Of a DNA stretch of 64,000 nt, positions 24,313 to 37,000 are shown one piece after another. Position numbers and translations under genes: made by a program. The stretch comes from Astyanax mexicanus (Eukaryota > Chordata > Actinopteri > Characiformes > Acestrorhamphidae). Positions within the stretch are counted from its first letter, which is position 1. Every line of letters starts with the position of its first letter. The stretch spans positions 54,236,501-54,300,500 of the forward strand of contig NC_064410.1 of assembly GCF_023375975.1 (NCBI RefSeq). Direction: 5' to 3'. The notes below the pieces were generated by a model. That model did not search any database, was not told where the DNA came from, and was given only the letters and a program-made list of their open reading frames with translations.

Positions 24313-26459
24313 AGAGTAACCAGCATAACCATCATTAATAAACTAGTCAACTAGTTTGGCCAAGCTTTTTGACCAGATTCATAAACATCATAACTATGCT
24401 GGTACACAGAAACAACCAACTTATAACCAAACTAATCAACCAGTAAAACCAGGTTGCAACTACAAACTTACTGTATACTCATCAGGAGCTTAGCTGCTCA
24501 ACCAGCTGACTTATGAGCTAATGGCTAATGGGTTACGTATCACCAAAAACAAGCTTAGTTTCCAGGACAAGCTGGTAAGGGATGGATTTTTTTAAACTAT
24601 AAAGCTTTCTCTGGATATGTACCAGATAACATGAGTGTACCAGAGTAAAATGTTGCTGTATTACTCTACATTTCCAGAAACTCATTATAACCATTTGTCG
24701 TGTTGTATGTATGTGCTCTATTAGATTTCTGCATTAATCAATTTCTGAAAGCGAGCTGAATTCTGAGAAACTTAACATCTCAGGTATATTCACAGTGGTG
24801 GAGATAGGGTCAAGGCTTCAACCTACCAGAGATTCTACACTCATACTTGCGTAATTTAATATTTAAAATTGAAACAGTGATCATTTTATAGTAATAAATT
24901 GCCAGCAGTTATATAACCAGCATTATTCAGGTACCACATTCCTAATCATCCCCAGTAGACCTGTCTCAATAATTATGTTATCGACTTATTATGCTATATA
25001 TGGACATAACCTCAATAATTGTTGCTGACCTCAATACTGTCCATTGTGTTTACTTAGCAAGGAGAGCCTATTAACCTGAATGAGCTGGTACTTCGCCTAG
25101 TGCTGTAGTCAAGACAACCAAAGCTGAGTCTGAGTCAAAACAGAGAACAGATTTAGATAATTAATACAAATCATTACACAAAAAAGTAATTATTTAGGAT
25201 GATCCAAAATACATTAGTGAATAATAAAAACAATAAATTGTTAGCTAAGCAAATAAATAAAATAAAGACATATTGTCACCAAAGCCTGGACAATATGGCT
25301 AATATTTTTATAAAAATATATTTTCTAATTTTGATTGATACAATACTAATACTAACCAATAATAAAGCGAGACAAAAAATCTAAGAACATCTACAGCAGA
25401 TGTCTGTACAAACATCTTAAAATTAATGTGCCAAATTATGTAATGTGTCCTGTAATAAATGTCGGTCAAAAGTGACAGATGCTGTAAATAATTTATTACT
25501 AAAATAATAAAAGTGCATTTAAAAATCACATGACCATTATTTAAAAAAATCTAATGTAATATATTGTGTACTGATATTGAATTATTGTCCAGCCTTATTG
25601 TTAAATTCTTATCCAAGCCCACTTCACCCAAAGACTAAGACAGAACCAACTGCAAATAAGGAAGAGGCTAGGACCGTTTAAAGTCTTCAGTTTTATTTTA
25701 TGTATGCGTAGGCCTTTCATGTTAAATTGTTTGCAAAAATATATATTGTTCCAGAAATAAATGTGGTAATTTATATTATTGTCATAAAGACAAATTCTTC
25801 ATTAAGCCACTAAAATACTTTTACTACTACTATTACTAATGCAACTAATAAAACTAGTAGTATTGATATGCAGTTAACAGAGCAGTATACTTTTAATAAT
25901 TACACATATTTATGGAATGAAAAATAGACAATATTGAGGTCAACATAAATGTAGGACATGGCCATAAATGTATTGTACAATACGTTGATAACATAAGGCT
26001 TATTTAGGCTATTTTAGGATACTTAAGCAGGTCACTGCTCTTTAAAAGTAATGTGTAAATGCATTATTATTCTGGACATTATTTTTGGAACATAATATCC
26101 AAAAACACTGTTTTGCATGACAGGCCTAATCTCCAGTGATAATTCTTCATTGGTTTGCATTTGGTGGCAATAAATGCTTTATTGGTTTGGTTTCTCTCAT
26201 CACCACTGTGAAATATTCTGACTGTGTGAATTTCTCATGAACGGCACATCTCACATTTCACAGATCATGCTGTCTGATTCTGTTTTATGATTAAATCATA
26301 CAGAAATGTAGAATAACTGCTAAATTAATTAAAAAGACTGTGGATTAATACTTCATATGATGCATGGTTAAGAAATTAAATATTAAGCATTATTAAATGA
26401 ATTATTCTGTATGAACTATGACATTAATATACGGATTGTATCTCTCTACGTTTACACAG

Positions 26460-26699
26460 AGCTGACCACACTTGCACTGCCAGCACTACCCAGGCCTAAG
26501 TAAGTGAGAGCGCTCAGCCAGCCTGAGGGCCAAACGATGGGCTCTAAAGGAGTGGAGAGGCGCAAGCAGGCCACCCCGGCCCAGACCCCAGAGGGCAACG
26601 TGGTGATGAGCTTCAGCTTTGAGAGCTATCAGCTCGAGGAAGAGGACTGCCAAGGCAAAGAAATCCCAGACAAAGGCGTGCTGGCTCTCTCTGAGCCTG
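26460..26699 (+). CDS. slc29a4: slc29a4 exon 2: 5' UTR end and start codon (CDS from 26537)
   Basis: The acceptor is 'tttacacag' (26451-26459) and the donor is CCTG|GTGAGA at 26699/26700. The start codon is at 26537 with A at -3 and G at +4. An in-frame TAA at 26501-26503 excludes a longer N terminus. The exon encodes residues 1-54 plus one base: the cytosolic N-terminal tail, starting MGSKGVERRK and containing NVVMSFSFES-YQLEE. This is conserved with human ENT4/PMAT (VVMSFTFDS-HQLEE). Confidence 0.93.
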
Positions 26700-29600
26700 G
26701 TGAGACTCTCCCTTACATAATTGCTGCACCGCCCGCAGATTCATACACAATCGGGACAAATTGGACAAATTGCGTTAGAGCTTCGGATACAAGCTGCATG
26801 TTTCACGCCTGAGGTTATACTGAAGAGAAGGTTATATCACCTGCCGTGTAGTAGCAGCAGCTAATCATGTTAGTTTAGATAGGACACTAATGCTGCCTGG
26901 AAGGCCTTGTTAATTCAATCTTTGGGATAAGAAAGCAGAGAATACTCTCTAATCTCAGAGACAGGATTGCCTTGATGTGTTTTGTTTTATCTCTGACTGC
27001 TATGCCTTTCATAATGTTTACATGGATCTTTACTTTTACATTTAAACAACTTAAGAACATGTGCTGAGCCTAAAGGCCTGTATCTGGATCCAGACTTCTG
27101 TTCCTCAGCCTCAGATATAGCAGTTAGTGAATCATTTATAGCAGTTACTGCATCATTTATAGTACTTACTAAATCTTTTATAGTGGATACTGGATTATTA
27201 GCAGGGGATACTGAATCAGTTATAGCAGTTACTGAATCAGTTATGGGTGTTATTAAATCTTTTGTAGCAGTTACTAAATCATTCTTAATCATTATTTAAT
27301 GCTTTAAATTGTAACTTAAATTACTGAATTATTTATAGTCAATACTAATCATTTGTATTTACTACAAAATCATTTATTGTTTATTGAATCCTTTATAGCA
27401 GTTGCTGGATCGTGTTTAGCTGTTACTGAACCATGTAAACCTGTTACTAAATCATTTGTAGCAATTAAAGTATAATTTATAATTATATCATTATAACAGT
27501 GATTTAATCATTTTGTGTCATTATTTAATCTTTAATAGTAGCTACTGAATCATTTATAACTGTTACTGAATCATTCATACTGGATCTGCTACTAAATCAT
27601 TTATAGCTGTTACTGAATGAGGTATAATAATGACTGGGTCTATTGTTCTTACTAAACCAGTTATAGCTTGATACTAAATACAGTAATTTATAGCCATTAC
27701 TGAATCATTTATAACTGTTACTGAATCAGTCATACTGGATCTGCTACTAAATCATTTATAGCTGTTACTGAATCAGTTATACTGTAGTTGTTACTAAATC
27801 ATGTATAGCTCTTACTGAATCAGTTATACTGTAGTTGTTACTAAATCATTTATAGCTGTTACTGAATAAGTTATAAGAATGACTGAGGCTATTGTTCTTA
27901 CTGAACCAGTTATAGCTTGATACTAAATACAGTAATTTATAGCTATTACTGAATCATTTATAACTGTTACTGAATCAGTTATACTGTATCCGTTACTAAA
28001 TCATTTATAGCTGTTACTGAATACGTTATACTGTATTTGTTACTAAATCATTTATAGCCATTACTGAATGAGTTATAACAATGATTGGGGCTATTGTTTT
28101 TACTGAACCAGTTATACCTTGATACTAAATAGCTATTACTGAAGCATTTATAACAACAACCAATTAACTCCTTTATAGGAGTTGCTGAATACTTGGTAAC
28201 AAAACAAAAAAATAAACTCAGGCTTGGATGGGTTAATGCTGTAACACACACAGTAATATTATATTGCCTGTTTTAATATTATTGCTATTGTAAATAAAGC
28301 ATTTTACAAAATAAATAAAAAATAAACATAACTGAGCTTTAAAGTACATTCATTTAACCTGACTATTTTTCATTTCAATTGTTTTATTGTCCTGCAATGC
28401 AAATTTTAGCAAGTACAAAATGTAAAAAGATAGGATATGCTTTTGACAGGCATAAGCTAGAAACAGCAGTGGGTTGCCGGTCTAACAATTCAGATCCTTC
28501 CTGCCCTCTTATGACTCTCACAACAGCATAAGAGAGAGACAGAGATAGAGCAGAATATCAACAATGCTCATACATATGCATGTGAAACTGCATGCCTTTA
28601 AAGTGACAAAGCGACAAGGCTCACACTGGGTGGCAGAGTATTAGTATACATCACATTTCAAAAGAACTGATTCATATAATTTGACAGAATAAAGCAGCTT
28701 ATGCATGTTGATGGATATGTTGATGGATATTCCGCCGGTGCATAAATCAATCTGTGCTGTTTGTGTGCAGTTTTTGAGGAGCCTGTCCCGGACGATCGCT
28801 ACCATGGAATCTATTTCGCTATGCTGCTGGCTGGAGTCGGCTTCCTGTTGCCTTACAATAGCTTCATCACAGATGTGGACTACTTGCATCATAAATTTGA
28901 AGGTGAGGCTTTTCTTTGAAGCAGACTTGAATTGCGCATACATTATATGGACTAAAGTGTTGCGATACCTGCTTATTTATTGTTTGTTCTTAAGTCAAGG
29001 TTATTAAAAACTTGTTTTGCTGCTTTTGTTGCATTACTTTTCTCTACGTTTCTCTACCTGGAAAGAAGGATTTTTACTAGATTTGGAGCATTGCTGTGAG
29101 GATTTGGCATTCAGCTATAAGTGCAAGTTAGATAGACTTAGTGAGATCAGAGATCAGCTTTAACTCCAACTCCCCAACTCATCCCAAAAGTATTAGACAG
29201 AGCTCCATCATTATAAAGAACATAGTTCCACTGCTCTACATCTCAGTTATGGGGGCTTTATACAAATCTAGCCTATGCCTAGCATTAGATTGAACATAAT
29301 CCCAATAGGTTTTAGGAGTATAACTGTCATGGCTCGACAGGACTCATGCATTTTAAGAACTTTATTAAATAAAAGTTGAGGCACAGAGAGTAGACATAAC
29401 GAGCAGGGTCAACACTGTTAAACATCACCAAGAGGAAGTAAACATACCATAAACGAGAATGGGTCTATTTGTCAAACACAGCCAGGCTATATCTATCTAA
29501 TATCTAAAATCAGGCTTGATAATACAAATACAAGGTCGTAACATGAAAGTAAACACAGGCAGGGAGTAATGCTTTGTAAAGTGCTGAACCATTAATACTC

Positions 29601-32600
29601 AGAGAGGTGCAGGTGTATATATAGGGGGTGAACAGGTGTAATCAATATTCCATTGACAAGCTTTCTTGTAGTGCCTTGCAGTGTCATCATGTGAGGAAGT
29701 GATGTCAGTGTGTCATGCATTCTGGGTATCGTAGTCTGAAAGCTGGAGATCACAGGTTAAGCTGAGTTTGGAAGAGACAGGAGTGCCTTTAGCACCAGGT
29801 GTGATGATAACAGTACATAAAATTGTGTGTTTAGTTCACACAGTACAACAGTATAAACCCTACAGTTAGATACAATTTCAATATGTTGGGTAGAAAAAAA
29901 GAAGCAAGAATTTGGGTTTTCTTTGGTCAAGTTATTTTAAACAGACAGTTGTGCAACTTACAAAATGTACATTTATTTACAGTTTTAACATATTTTTATC
30001 TAGTCTGAAAAGCACACAAATACAAGCACCACAAAATAAAGGTTAATATTAATGTATTGGTAGTAGGTAGGGGTACCTGGCATTTTACATAGACTAATCT
30101 TTAGTAACTTCATTATAACAATGCAATTTATGTTATTTTAAAATCTCCAGTAGGCTTACGAAAGATAACAGTTTGCTCCAAACTGAAATACATCCCTTGT
30201 GTTCTGAAAATAGGGAAATTTATAACGTGTGAGTTATTAGTATGGGGTTTGCGTGGGTTGCAGATTTTTTTGGATTAGCTCTGGCCAGTAGCATGTCTAT
30301 ATGTTGCCATAAAATACACTTAAACACACACCACAGCCAGACTCTACTACTAGCTATTTAGTTGGACAGTCTATTCCAAATTAGGTGTGTATATACTGTA
30401 TATGTATCTATATATTCTATTCCAATTTTTTAGCAGATAATCAGGCTCCATGTGAACATGGCTACTGTCACCTATGGGTACAATGTAAAGTAGCTGAATT
30501 CATACATTAGAAGGGGTGTTTGAAAAGTTTTGGTCATATAGTGTAAATGTCAACCTGAGTCCAAGCATGATGTGCCAGGCTTTCTTTAAATCTCATTAGA
30601 TTGCTTTGTCAGTCTGCCTCTATTGTTCCTGGTAAAAACAGAGCTCTGATAAGAAAGATGATGGGAGATGGGATTTGAGGTCATGTCTTTGTGGCTTTTG
30701 TGTCTTGTCAGGAACGTCCATTGTGTTCGACATGAGCCTGACATACATTCTGGTGGCTCTGGTTGCGGTAGTGCTGAACAATGTGCTGGTGGAGATGCTC
30801 AGCCTGCACACCAGGATCACCGTGGGTGAGTCTGTTTACTCGGACACACACACACACAGACACACACACACACACATACACACACACACACAAAGGGATT
30901 GGAAGAGGAGGCAGTTGATTGACCTGAGAGAGTGCATGGCTAGCCCTCAGGCTGGAGGGAGGAGGGGCTTTCAGCTCGCTCAGCTCAGCCGCATCCGTCA
31001 TCAGTACTGCAGGCCAGACATCCACACAGTGCTTCTGAAGCAGTGCTGGAAAGATTGCAAGTAGAAACAGAGATACAATCCATTTAAACAGACATAAAAC
31101 AGAGTTGCATCCACCTATGGAGCTGAGTTCTGTTATCGCAAGAAGAGGCACCAGATTTTCAGCAGATTCCTCAAATATTCTATATATTTTGATGTCAGGT
31201 TGTAGCAGGGAGAGGATGTGGAGAGCGGACGCAAATGCGAGTTTATAAATGTATTCAACAGAAATATACCAAAATAAACACATAACAAGGCAAATAAACA
31301 GACATGTTATTTATGAGAACTACAGCATACACAATGACTGAAAACCAAAACAAACCTCAAACTTAACAGACGTAAAACAGACAAGAATCAAAAAAAGGAA
31401 ACAGAAAACACAGGACTATAAAAACACACACAAGGCGGGAAAGGCAACAGGAACAGGAACACTTGAGCAAAGGTAACGAGGGGGCGGAGCTACAACTGAA
31501 CACATATGAAATTAAGGCGGAGACACAGGAGGAACACTCAGGACCACGTGGGGAATGACACAGGCACAGAGGAGGAAAGATAAACAAACACAGAGCAATA
31601 AGAGTAAAGAAGGAAAACGACAGGGAACAGATCAAGGATATGATATTTAGGAATTAGTTCCTTTTACACATGCACAGAAACCTTGCATCTCTCCAGACAT
31701 TTCCAGTATACAGTTGTGGTCAAAAGTTTACATACACTTGTAAAAAAACATAATGTTATGGCTGTCTTGAGTTTTCAATAAGTTCTACAACTCTTATTTT
31801 TCTGTGATAGAGTGATCGGAACACATACATGTTTGTCACAAAAAACAGTCATAAAATTTGGTTCTTTCAAAAATTTATTATGGGTCTGCTGAAAATGTCA
31901 CCAAATCTGCTGGGTCAAAAATATACATACAGCAACAAAATTTGTCAATTTTGGTGATGTAGCGAGTTGTGTCAATCAAATTAGCTTCATGTCATGGCCT
32001 CTTCACTTCTTGTAAGTGATTCTGATTGACTACAGCTGTTGACTTCTCATGAGCCCATTTAAATAGGGCTCATTTGACCCAGTGATTAGACTCAGCTACA
32101 AAAGCTACAATGGGAAAGTCAAAGGAACTCAGTGTGGATCTGAAAAAGCGAATTATTGACTTGAACAAGTCAGGGAAGTCACTTGGAGCCATTTCAAAGC
32201 AGCTACAGGTCCCAAGAGCAACTGTGCAGACAATTATACGCAAGTATAAAGTGCATGGAACAGTTGTGTCACTGCCACGATCAGGAAGAAAACGCAAGCT
32301 ATCACATGCTGCCGAGAGGAGATTGGTCAGGATGGTCAAGAGTCAACCAAGAATCACCAAGAAGCAGGTCTGCAAGGATTTGGAAGCTGATGGAACACAG
32401 GTGTCAGTCTCCACAGTCAAGCGTGTTTTACATCGCCATGGACTGAGAGGCTGCCGTGCAAGAAAGAAGCCCTTGCTCCAGAAAAGGCACCTTAAGACTC
32501 GGCTGAAGTTTGCTGCTGATCACATGGACAAAGATAAAACCTTCTGGAGGAAAGTTCTCTGGTCAGACGAAACAAAAATTGAGCTGTTTGGCCACAACAC

Positions 32601-34005
32601 CCAGCAATATGTTTGGAGGAGAAAAGGTGAGGCCTTTAATCCCAGGAACACCATGCCTACTGTCAAGCATGGTGGTGGTAGTATTATGCTCTGGGGATGT
32701 TTTGCTGCCAGTGGAACTGGTTCTTTGCAGAAAGTAAATGGGATAATGAAGAAGGAGGATTACCTCCAAATTCTGCAGGAAAACTTAAAACCATCAGCCC
32801 GAAGGTTGGGTCTTGGGCGCAGTTGGGTGTTCCAACAAGACAATGACCCAAAACACACATCAAAAGTGGTAAAGGAATGGCTAAACCAGGCTAGAATTAA
32901 GGTTTTAGAATGGCCTTCCCAAAGTCCTGACTTAAATCCCATTGAGAACATGTGGACAGTGCTAAAGAAACGGGTTCATGCAAGAAAACCATCACATTTA
33001 GCTGAACTGCACCAATTCTGTCAAGAAGAGTGGTCAAACATTCGACCTGAAGCTTGCCAGGAGCTTGTGGATGGCTACCAAAAGCGCCTAGTTGCCGTGA
33101 AAATGGCCAAGGGACATGTAACCAAATACTAATGTTGCTGTATGTATATTTTTGACCCAGCAGATTTGGTGACATTTTCAGCAGACCCATAATAAATTTA
33201 TGAAAGAACCAAATTTTATGACTGTTTTTTGTGACAAACATGTATGTGTTCCGATCACTCTATCACAGAAAAATAAGAGTTGTAGAACTTATTGAAAACT
33301 CAAGACAGCCATAACATTATGTTTTTTTACAAGTGTATGTAAACTTTTGACCACAACTGTATGTAAGAGCCGTATATGTAAATGCAAACAGTCATATCAG
33401 TTTTACTTAAAGTCCGGGTAGTGTAATGACATTATCTGGACTTTATATGTGAAAACAGAGTCATTTAAGACTCTTTCAGACATTACCCAGAGGAGCTGTA
33501 TGTGGGAATGCTAATGTTTGTATCAGACATTGCCTGGACTTTACTCTGCCAGCCCCCCCAGTACAAAGTCTGGGTAATGTCCAAGTCCAGCCTATATGTG
33601 AATAGAGCTGATAATTTTCTAGAGAATTCATTAAAGGTTCTGCCTTGACTCCACATCTTCCACATTTTGTTGTAGGGGTAATGATTCTGACCTAGAAAAT
33701 TGGTAATTATATGTTGCATTGATGAAAAGGCAGCTCTGGATAATGTCAGGACTTTTTATAAGTGAAATTGACATCGTAGAGCTTGAAATGAGATGGTTAA
33801 TTGTAGAGAAACTTAACTAATTGACTAATGAAGCTTAAAACAGGTAATGGAAGCTAATACCATATTGCTATATACTTGTAGAGATATGTACTTTCTGACA
33901 TAGTCACAGCACTATTATGAAAAAATATATAAAAGTACAGACCTACATTAGTTCATTTATAAACCACTATTCACACTATTCTCTGTGTATTTACTGAGAA
34001 CGTGT

Positions 34006-34065
<60 letters not shown>

Positions 34066-37000
34066 TAAATGCAGTTTCCGTATCAGCAGTGTTATTAAAA
34101 CCATTTGTGTGAAGGACAAACATATAAGCACACCCAGTGCTGGCAGGAGTAAAAAGAGAGGGAGGACAAAGAGCAGCAAGCCTCCAAAAATAATCAGGCT
34201 GTGTTTTAATGACTTCTTTTGCATTCCCTGAAGCTGAAAACATAACTGCATCAAAAACCGTTCCCTCCAGAGACACAGGGCACATCTCCGATTCAGTCTG
34301 AGGCCAAAACACACGCCTCTGCAGCGCTGGATCACTTGCTGTGTGCGCCCCATTGATTTACACCTACTTGTTTGTTTTGATTGAGAACATTTTCAACGAG
34401 TTTAATTCAAAGCGTATTTTTCTGAGACAACAGGTTTTGATGTAGTTTGTGAACTATATTGAATACTAGCTTTTTTTTACGTAACTGCCAGACTCTCTGG
34501 GATTTATTTTTCTCTTCATCTTTCATCTATATCTGTGTCTGTCTCTTTCTCTCTCTTAAGGAAGATTCACTGGTGCACTGCAGTGTAATTCAGGTCAACT
34601 TTATTTTTGTGGGCAACTGATTACACAGTGTTTACCACAACTGAGTTTAGCCCAACATCTCAAAGACCGTAGATAAAAAAACATAGATGCCGTGGTTCTA
34701 TTTCCCTTATGTTCTTCTGAAGTGAAGCAAGAATTGTCTGCCATGTTGACAAATTTGCAACCAGGCTCTGCGCAGTAGAGACCATGGATAAGTCAAGTCA
34801 TTGGTAGACACGCCCACTTTTTTCCGACCAAGTATGTCTCAGACCTCCTTCACTGAGCTTACAGCGCAGGAGAAAAGTGTATATTTACCATTTTATGCTC
34901 AGTCAGCATGGCCATCGGCAGGCTCTACAGTGCATTGTTTTTCATATAATCACTGACTTTGCATTTTCAAAGCTGAATAGACAAAAGTAAAGAAGCACAA
35001 GTGCAGACATACAAGTGCCAAGTTTAAGTCATCTTGACCGCTGGGAGACTCTAAAAAAGGACAAAGACCAACTTTTTGCTTTTCAATAAACACACAGAAG
35101 TGAGAAAACCTCATAAAAATGTACAGATATATAATGACAGTTTAATGTTGATTGCCATGCTTCAGCCAGATTGGCCATTAGAAGGCTCTGTGGTATACAG
35201 TGTACTTATTGCATGTCTTCACAGGCCTGGCACCAGGAAGCTCATTACCTAATTTGTATACAATCAGAGGCTTCATGTTTTCAAATCTAAATGGACAGAA
35301 ATTGAGAAACTTAGGTCATAGCAGCACAAACATCTTTTCACATTTTTTCACAAGTTTTAGGCAGATTAGCCATCAGGAGCCTCTGTGGTGCACAAATACC
35401 TACTTATTAAATATTGTTACAGAATAGACTGAATGAACAGAAGTCAGTTATCTTAGGTCATACACTCCAAAAAAAAAAAATAGTCTTCGCAAGTTAAATC
35501 CTCTTAAATCTAGTTTAAAATCTGACATTTCTCATTCTACATTGTTGTCAGAGTTTTATTAGAATACCTGACGTATTTCTAACCAGTTCCTCATTGTCTT
35601 AAGTAATCTAACCTACTGAAAGTACCTTATTCTATTGGCCGATATTTTTTGCATGTTTTAAGCTTGATCACTGCATTTTAATGTTCTTTTTTCTAAATTA
35701 AGTTCATTAAGACACTTTTAATTGACTAATTAGCTTAAAAAATTATTCTTAGAATGTTACTTTCTAACAATCTCAAAAAGAGAAAAATCAATATATAAGA
35801 AGCATTTAGGAGGATTTCACTATTCCAGTGTATAAACAGACATTAACAAACATAAATCGATTGATAGAATAAAGTTTTCTACCAATATTGACCCTCTACA
35901 TTGCTAAAATATGTCATTTAGAAAATGTACGTCATATATAAACACAAACAGAAACTATAAGAATACATGTCATAACTGTATAGTGTGTCTGACAAGTTTT
36001 CAAATCTAAATGCAATGACACAGATTGCAATACAGGGGAAGCTACAGAATTATAACACATGCTGGTCTCTTTAGACCTCATTGGGTCTAATGTGCTTGGA
36101 CCCTTAATTGCTGCTTGCAGCTTTATTAAATTATTTTTTCAATTATATCAGGTTTGATTTTTCACAGGGGAGAATAGAGTGCATGTCTTTTGTTGAATGT
36201 ACCACATACCACTCTCACTCTGACTCTCTCTCTCTCTCTCTTGCTCCATCATTTTCTCTCTCTTTCTCTCACACTCCATCATTCTCTCTCTCTCTCTCTC
36301 TCTCTCCTCTACTGTGAGGGAATCCTGCCTGATTGAAGTAAATGTCACTTCTTGCAGGTTATCTCTTTGCTCTTGGCCCGCTGCTTTTTGTCAGCATCTT
36401 TGATGTGTGGCTGGAGAAATTCACCACAAACCAGGCGTACGCCCTCAACCTGATATCCGTGGGTGTTGTGGCATTTGGATGCACAGGTATTGATTCATGC
36501 TCTTCTTAAGCTTTAGATGGGGTGCAGCATGTGTCAACAGCCTTCCTCCATACCTGCAGCTTTAGCGTGAGGTGTATGTTTGATGTTCATGCAGTGCCAT
36601 TATCCCTCCGGTGTGATGATTTACCTGATATTTCTTTGGTACTGTCTACAGTGCAGCAGTCCAGTTTTTATGGGTACATGGGGATGCTCCCGAAGCGGTA
36701 CACGCAAGGAGTGATGACTGGAGAAAGTACAAGGATCCAGCTAAGACCATTTAAAGTCTACTGTATATCATATAGTATAAACGTTAAAGCCTTAAGTGTG
36801 TGTGTGTTGACAATGCTTATCTCCTCTGTAAGGCACGGCGGGCGTCATCATTTCTCTCAGCCGAATCTTCACCAAGCTGCTGATCAAAGATGAGAAGAAG
36901 AACACCATCATCTTCTTCCTCATCTCTATTGGAATGGAGATGATGTGCTTCATTCTGCACCTGCTGGTGCGCCGGACGCGATTTGTGCGCTATTACACCA

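Larger units (their letters stand above)
17732..26459 (+). other. slc29a4: Probable slc29a4 intron 1 (repeat-rich, no exon seen)
   Basis: It lies between the putative leader exon and the acceptor at 26458-26459. It holds the 18.5-19.4 kb degenerate tandem array, interspersed repeats at about 20.24-20.47 kb, a foldback element (21253-21500), a G-run near 22675-22690, and a DNA transposon relic (23545-24312). No coding exon is supported inside. Its assignment as an intron depends on the inferred leader exon. Confidence 0.45.
31711..33359 (+). mobile_element. Intact Tc1/mariner transposon (1,649 bp)
   Basis: The element is flanked by TA target sites (31709-31710 and 33360-33361) and begins CAGTTGTGGTCAAAAG, with the reverse complement at its right end. 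Each terminal inverted repeat is 226 bp (31711-31936 and 33134-33359); in the parts compared by eye they differ by only one base. Each repeat has an outer and an inner copy of a related motif, the IR/DR layout known from Sleeping Beauty-type fish elements. The transposase frame is unbroken. It sits in slc29a4 intron 4 in the sense direction. Near-identical ends and an open frame indicate a young copy. Confidence 0.97.
30826..36357 (+). other. slc29a4: slc29a4 intron 4 (transposon-rich)
   Basis: This 5.5-kb intron begins with the CA repeat just after the donor. It holds an LTR-like fragment (31190-31640), the intact Tc1 (31711-33359), a (CA)n tract, a composite dispersed repeat (34550-36125) and a TC tract shortly before the acceptor. 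Confidence 0.9.

Noticed and set aside
27105..28170. CRISPR-like array of repeats and spacers
   Set aside because: The units are contiguous, diverged tandem repeats in a vertebrate intron; no unique spacers of equal length and no cas genes.
29325..29806. An endogenous provirus
   Set aside because: Only a single LTR flanked by one target duplication is present, with no internal coding region.
30708..31283. 191-codon minus-strand open frame
   Set aside because: It is the antisense shadow of slc29a4 exon 4 plus a CA repeat (Cys-Val runs).
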